From Arthrobacter sp. PAMC25564 (lineage in GTDB: Bacteria > Actinomycetota > Actinomycetes > Actinomycetales > Micrococcaceae), in assembly GCF_004798705.1 (NCBI RefSeq), contig NZ_CP039290.1, positions 1,364,001 through 1,428,000 of the forward strand: 64,000 nt of DNA, read 5' to 3'. The translations under genes were made by a program, and so were the position numbers. The notes beneath the pieces were generated by a model. It did not search any database. It saw only the letters and a program-made list of their open reading frames with translations, and was not told the DNA's origin. Position 1 is the first letter of the stretch; the number at the start of each line of letters is the position of its first letter. Below, piece by piece: positions 60,380-64,000 of the stretch.

Positions 60380-61822
60380 TCAGCCCGGGTGGCGCGTCCC
60401 CAGCCGCTGCACGGCCAGCGCCAGCCAGAGCTGCACCCGGTCCGGGGTCTGGGCCGGATCGTATCCGGTGAGCTCGGTGATCTGCGCCAGCCGGTAGCGG
60501 ACCGTGTTGCGGTGCAGCGTGAGGTCCTCGGCGACGGCGGCCACCGAGCCGTTGTTGTTCAGATAGCTCTCCAGCGTGGCCATGAGTTCGGCCCCGTGCA
60601 GGGCGTCGAAGCTGCGGAGCGGGTTCAGCGACTCATTGGCCATGTCCGCGAGCGGCACATCCTCGCTGGCCAGCAGCAGTGACGTCAGGCTGAGCCGCTC
60701 GGGTTCGTTGACCGGCAGTCCGTGGCTGGCCGCGTCGCGGGCTTCGAAGTAGCTCCAGCGCAGCCCGTTGGGCTTCGTGTAGGCCCCGCCGATGCCGATC
60801 GTGGCGTGGATTCCGGCCTCGGCCAGATGGTCGCTGAGGCCCTTGGCGAGGACGCCCGCGCCGCTGCCGTCGTCGTGGATCACGCAGATCAGGTCCTTCC
60901 CGACGGCGGCACTCACCGCCGCCTCCAGTGGCTGCGGCAGCGAGGACGTTGCCAGCTGCTTGTGGTGTGCCGCGGACTCGGCCAGCAGGACCACGTTCTT
61001 GCGGGTGCTGTTGATGCCGACGCCCGCGAGCCGCCGGGTGGCCTCGCTGGGCTCGAGCGTCCCGTGGATCACGTCCTCCAGGACCTGCCCGGCGAGGGCG
61101 CGCTGGGCCTGGCGCTGCTTGACCATGTTGTTCAGCTCGACGCTGATCAGGTTCTGCGCGTAGCCCACGATCCCGGAGTCCTCGAACGGCTGTTGCACCC
61201 ACAGTGTGCAGGCATCGCGGCGCCCGGTGGGGATCGGGTAGGACGCCCAGCCCTGGGCCGTGGGGGCAGGATGGCCGGGCACGCTGTTGTAAAGCTGGGC
61301 GGTGAACTGGGTCAGCACGATCTGGGTGCGGAGCATGGAGCCCAGGTGTTTCAGGAGCTCGGCGAGGCCGCCGCCGGTGAGCAGGGCGCGGGCCAGGATC
61401 TGGTGCCCGGCGATGAGGCGTTCGAGCTTGCCGACGTGATCCGCGGCCTGGGCGTCCGCCACGAGCTTGCTGATGGCGATGAAGGGGGTCTCGTAGGGCA
61501 CCTCCACGATCGGCAGGCCCCAGCGGTTGGCCTCGGCCACCAGGGCCGGCGGCACAGCGTCGTGCGTCAGCCCGGTCCCGAAGCCGATCCCTACGGCGCC
61601 GGCCCGCTGGACCTGGCGGACAAAGCGGCGCTGTTCCGGGGCGCTCCTGAGCCGCATGCCCGTGGTGAGGACCAGTTCCCCGCCGTTCAGGAAGCGCTGC
61701 GGGTCCTCCTGCTCGGCGACGGCGACCCACAGGATGTCCTGGTGCCAGGTGGTCTCGGCGAGGCCGGCCTTGGTGAGCTTGAGGGAGGGGACCCCCAGCA
61801 GGGCGGCGAGTGAAATGGGCAT
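60380..61822 (-). CDS. PucR-family transcriptional regulator
   Basis: A 480-residue regulator. The N-terminal PucR domain (1-125) opens SLAALLGVPSLKLTKAGL and has LVLTTGMRLRS and GAVGIGFGTGLTHDAVPP. The C-terminal helix-turn-helix reads NNNGSVAAVAEDLTLHRNTV followed by RYRLAQITELTG, a family hallmark. It is divergent from the aldehyde dehydrogenase/gabT unit, 141 bases apart, so it very likely activates that unit in response to GABA or a related nitrogen compound (GabR/PucR-like role). The target is inferred from position. Confidence 0.9.
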   Translation of the reverse strand: MPISLAALLGVPSLKLTKAGLAETTWHQDILWVAVAEQEDPQRFLNGGELVLTTGMRLRSAPEQRRFVRQVQRAGAVGIGFGTGLTHDAVPPALVAEANRWGLPIVEVPYETPFIAISKLVADAQAADHVGKLERLIAGHQILARALLTGGGLAELLKHLGSMLRTQIVLTQFTAQLYNSVPGHPAPTAQGWASYPIPTGRRDACTLWVQQPFEDSGIVGYAQNLISVELNNMVKQRQAQRALAGQVLEDVIHGTLEPSEATRRLAGVGINSTRKNVVLLAESAAHHKQLATSSLPQPLEAAVSAAVGKDLICVIHDDGSGAGVLAKGLSDHLAEAGIHATIGIGGAYTKPNGLRWSYFEARDAASHGLPVNEPERLSLTSLLLASEDVPLADMANESLNPLRSFDALHGAELMATLESYLNNNGSVAAVAEDLTLHRNTVRYRLAQITELTGYDPAQTPDRVQLWLALAVQRLGTRHPG

Positions 61823-61963
61823 GGATTCAGGATAGCCGGACGCTGGTCAAGCGCACTAAAGAATGACGGCAACGGTGTGCAGGTGCCTATTCCCTGGGGC
61901 TGGCCGCTGGAATAGGCTCGGAGCAGTCCAGTTGGGCCCCCAGCGCGAAAGAGGTTGTACACC

Positions 61964-63394
61964 GTGGTTCAAACCTTGCAGAACTTCATCAACGGCGAGT
62001 TTGTCACGCCGGCCGGCACCCGAATGCTGGACATCGTCAATCCCACGAACGGTGACGTGGTGGCGAAGTCACCCGTCTCGGTGCTGGCCGACGTCGACGC
62101 CGCCATGGCCGCCGCCAAGGACGCCTTCAGGAGCTGGAAGCACACGACGCCGGGGCAGCGGCAGCTGATGCTGCTCAAGCTCGCCGACGCCGTCGAGGCG
62201 CACAGCGAGGAGCTCGTCGAGGCGCAGCACCGCAACACCGGCCAGGTCCGCTCGCTGATCGCCTCCGAGGAAGTCGCCGCCGGGGCCGACCAGCTGCGTT
62301 TCTTCGCCGGGGCCGCCCGCATCATGGAGGGCAAGTCCGCCGGCGAGTACTTCGAAGGCCACACCTCCTACGTGCGGCGCGAACCGATCGGCGTCGTCGC
62401 CCAGGTCGCGCCGTGGAACTACCCCTTCCTGATGGCGATCTGGAAGATCGGCCCCGCGCTCGCCGCCGGCAACACCGTGGTGCTCAAGCCTTCGGATACC
62501 ACCCCGGAATCCACCCTCGTCCTGGCCCGCCTCGCCGGGGAGATCTTCCCGGCCGGCGTGCTGAACGTCGTGCTCGGCACCGGCGAGACCGGCGCCCTGA
62601 TGGTGGAACACAAGGTCCCCGGCCTGGTCTCCATCACCGGCTCCGTCCGGGCCGGCATCGCCGTCGCCTCGGGAGCGGCGAAGGGCCTCAAGCGCGCCCA
62701 CCTGGAGCTCGGCGGCAAGGCCCCGGCGGTCGTTTTTGCCGACGCCGACATCAAGAAGAGCGCAGCGGCCATCGCCGAATTCGCCTTCTTCAACGCCGGC
62801 CAGGACTGCACCGCCATCGCCCGTGTGCTGGTCCAGGACTCCGCCTACGACGATCTCGTGGCGGCCCTCGTGGAACACACCAAGACCCTCCGCACCGGCT
62901 CGCAGAATGACGAGGACAACTATTTCGGCCCGCTGAACAACGTCAACCACTTCAACACGGTCAAGGCCCTGGTGGAGTCCCTCCCGGAGAACTGCAGGAT
63001 CGAGACCGGCGGCCACCAGGCCGGCGACAAGGGCTTCTTCTTCGAGCCCACGATCGTCACCGGAGCCAAACAGAGCGACGACATCGTGCAGAAGGAAGCC
63101 TTCGGCCCGGTCATCACGGTGCAGAAGTTCAGCACCGAGGAAGAGGCAGTGGAGATGGCGAACGACGTCGACTACGCCCTCGCCTCCAGCGTCTGGACCT
63201 CCAACCACGGCACCGCCATGCGCCTGAGCCGCGACCTGGACTTCGGGGCCGTCTGGATCAACACCCACATCCTGCTCACCGCCGAAATGCCGCACGGAGG
63301 CTTCAAACAGTCCGGCTACGGCAAGGACCTGTCCATGTACGGCGTCGAGGACTACACCCGCATCAAGCACGTTATGAGTGCGCTGGACGCCTGA
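61964..63394 (+). CDS. Aldehyde dehydrogenase, gamma-aminobutyraldehyde type
   Basis: A 476-residue NAD(P)-dependent aldehyde dehydrogenase. The GTG at 61964 follows GAAAGAGG; a TTG three codons earlier is less likely. Key parts are VAPWNYPFLMAIWKIGPALA, ITGSVRAGIAVASG for the cofactor, LELGGKAPAVV (general-base Glu) and NAGQDCTAIARV with the catalytic Cys. The sequence is close to aminobutyraldehyde and betaine-aldehyde dehydrogenases. With gabT 80 bases downstream and a PucR regulator divergent, it should oxidise 4-aminobutanal from putrescine to GABA. Succinate-semialdehyde as substrate is an alternative. Confidence 0.88.
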   Translation: MVQTLQNFINGEFVTPAGTRMLDIVNPTNGDVVAKSPVSVLADVDAAMAAAKDAFRSWKHTTPGQRQLMLLKLADAVEAHSEELVEAQHRNTGQVRSLIASEEVAAGADQLRFFAGAARIMEGKSAGEYFEGHTSYVRREPIGVVAQVAPWNYPFLMAIWKIGPALAAGNTVVLKPSDTTPESTLVLARLAGEIFPAGVLNVVLGTGETGALMVEHKVPGLVSITGSVRAGIAVASGAAKGLKRAHLELGGKAPAVVFADADIKKSAAAIAEFAFFNAGQDCTAIARVLVQDSAYDDLVAALVEHTKTLRTGSQNDEDNYFGPLNNVNHFNTVKALVESLPENCRIETGGHQAGDKGFFFEPTIVTGAKQSDDIVQKEAFGPVITVQKFSTEEEAVEMANDVDYALASSVWTSNHGTAMRLSRDLDFGAVWINTHILLTAEMPHGGFKQSGYGKDLSMYGVEDYTRIKHVMSALDA

Positions 63395-63474
63395 CGCAGA
63401 TGCATGGCGCTGCCGCATAACGCTGCCGCCTGACCTGGCTTCGCCGTCCACTTCACGCTTAGAAAGGCTTTCCC

Positions 63475-64000
63475 ATGACCACCACCGCAAATGACATCGT
63501 TTACCGGCTTGAGCAGAAGCGCCGGGTCCAGGCCGACTTCCCGGGCCCCAAGTCCCTCGCCCTGACCGAACGCCGCAAGGCCGTGGTCGCCTCCGGCGTT
63601 GCCTCCAGCGTCCCGGTGTTCGTCGCCGACGCCGACGGCGGCATCATCCAGGACGTCGACGGCAACTCCTTCATCGACCTCGGCTCAGGCATCGCCGTGA
63701 CGAGCGTCGGCGCCTCAGACCCGGCCGTCGTCGGCGCCGTGAAGGAAGCCGTGGAGCACTTCACGCACACCTGCTTCATGGTCACGCCCTACGAAGGCTA
63801 CGTCGCCGTCGCCGAGCAGCTGAACCGCCTCACCCCGGGTGACCACGAGAAGCGCACGGTGCTCTTCAACTCCGGCGCCGAGGCGGTGGAAAATGCCGTC
63901 AAGGTGGCACGCCTGGCCACCGGCCGCGACGCCGTCGTCGCCTTTGACCACGCCTACCACGGCCGCACCAACCTGACCATGGCGCTGACCGCCAAGGCGA
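63475..64000 (+). CDS. gabT: 4-Aminobutyrate aminotransferase, N-terminal part (cut by window end)
   Basis: The frame from the ATG at 63475 (AGAAAGG 11 bases before) runs off the window after 175 residues. It reads LEQKRRVQADFPGPKSLALT, DGNSFIDLGSGIAVTSVG, HFTHTCFMVTPYEGYVAVAE, FNSGAEAVENAVKVAR (the PLP-phosphate loop) and AFDHAYHGRTN, the class III aminotransferase pattern with GabT features. It would convert GABA and 2-oxoglutarate to succinate semialdehyde and glutamate. The PLP lysine lies beyond the window. Confidence 0.9.
   Translation, partial: MTTTANDIVYRLEQKRRVQADFPGPKSLALTERRKAVVASGVASSVPVFVADADGGIIQDVDGNSFIDLGSGIAVTSVGASDPAVVGAVKEAVEHFTHTCFMVTPYEGYVAVAEQLNRLTPGDHEKRTVLFNSGAEAVENAVKVARLATGRDAVVAFDHAYHGRTNLTMALTAKA

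Noticed and set aside
1..64000. tRNA or rRNA genes
   Set aside because: No clover-leaf or T-arm GTTCGAxTC in a proper setting and no rRNA-like stretch were found by eye; a covariance-model scan would settle it.

Overview
The window is high-GC chromosomal DNA of an actinobacterium, most likely a Micrococcaceae member of the Arthrobacter/Pseudarthrobacter type. This rests on the gene families seen: a [4Fe-4S] APS reductase with a NirA-type sulfite reductase, a Tat-exported PhoX, GAF-ANTAR and ESX-type MinD proteins, menaquinone rather than ubiquinone genes, a PucR-controlled GABA pathway and many leaderless-looking starts. Genus assignment is inference; no rRNA or tRNA gene was found.

Layout. 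1-4100 is an eroded, less GC-rich segment: the end of a phage-tail/surface-type protein, a Tat-exported polysaccharide deacetylase, and decayed remnants of IS1380-, IS30- and ISL3-type transposases. 4111-6232 holds a metallo-beta-lactamase-fold hydrolase and a membrane O-acyltransferase. 6254-8716 is a compact module: an ImmA/IrrE-type peptidase, a seven-helix DUF6545-type membrane protein and a small HTH regulator in overlapping frames, flanked by two similar single-helix membrane proteins, with a palindrome lying over the start codons. 8843-14618 has a MinD-like ATPase, a GAF-ANTAR protein, two exported proteins with SipW/TasA-type signals and an MFS transporter. 14821-16400 is an HTH/nucleotidyltransferase pair that looks like a toxin-antitoxin locus with a multi-site operator.

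16601-24451 carries an AhpD-like protein, an aminotransferase, a PAP2 phosphatase, a GH32-like protein that has lost its nucleophile motif, a response regulator, menC and a membrane protein. 24506-30402 has phoX, argS and menD. After a four-copy tandem repeat come an AbiEi-like protein, a 23-bp minisatellite, an amino-acid ABC transporter (32507-35240), menF, and the menG / geranylgeranyl reductase / polyprenyl synthase run (37050-40345). Together menF, menD, menC and menG cover much of menaquinone synthesis; menA, menB and menE are not in the window.

42695-56247 is a sulfur-assimilation region: sirohydrochlorin chelatase-like gene, sulfite reductase, cysH, cysD, cysN, a sulfonate-type ABC transporter, a sirohaem synthase-like fusion and a ferredoxin-NADP reductase. 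They would take up sulfur, activate and reduce sulfate, make sirohaem and supply electrons. A stand-alone RelA/SpoT-type synthetase sits among them. The right end has topoisomerase IB, a GntR/MFS pair, a PucR regulator and the start of a GABA/aminobutyraldehyde pathway (aldehyde dehydrogenase, gabT cut by the window edge).

The intergenic spaces hold at least five families of long palindromes, most in two or more near-identical copies. They are a notable feature of this genome and are not explained by the genes.
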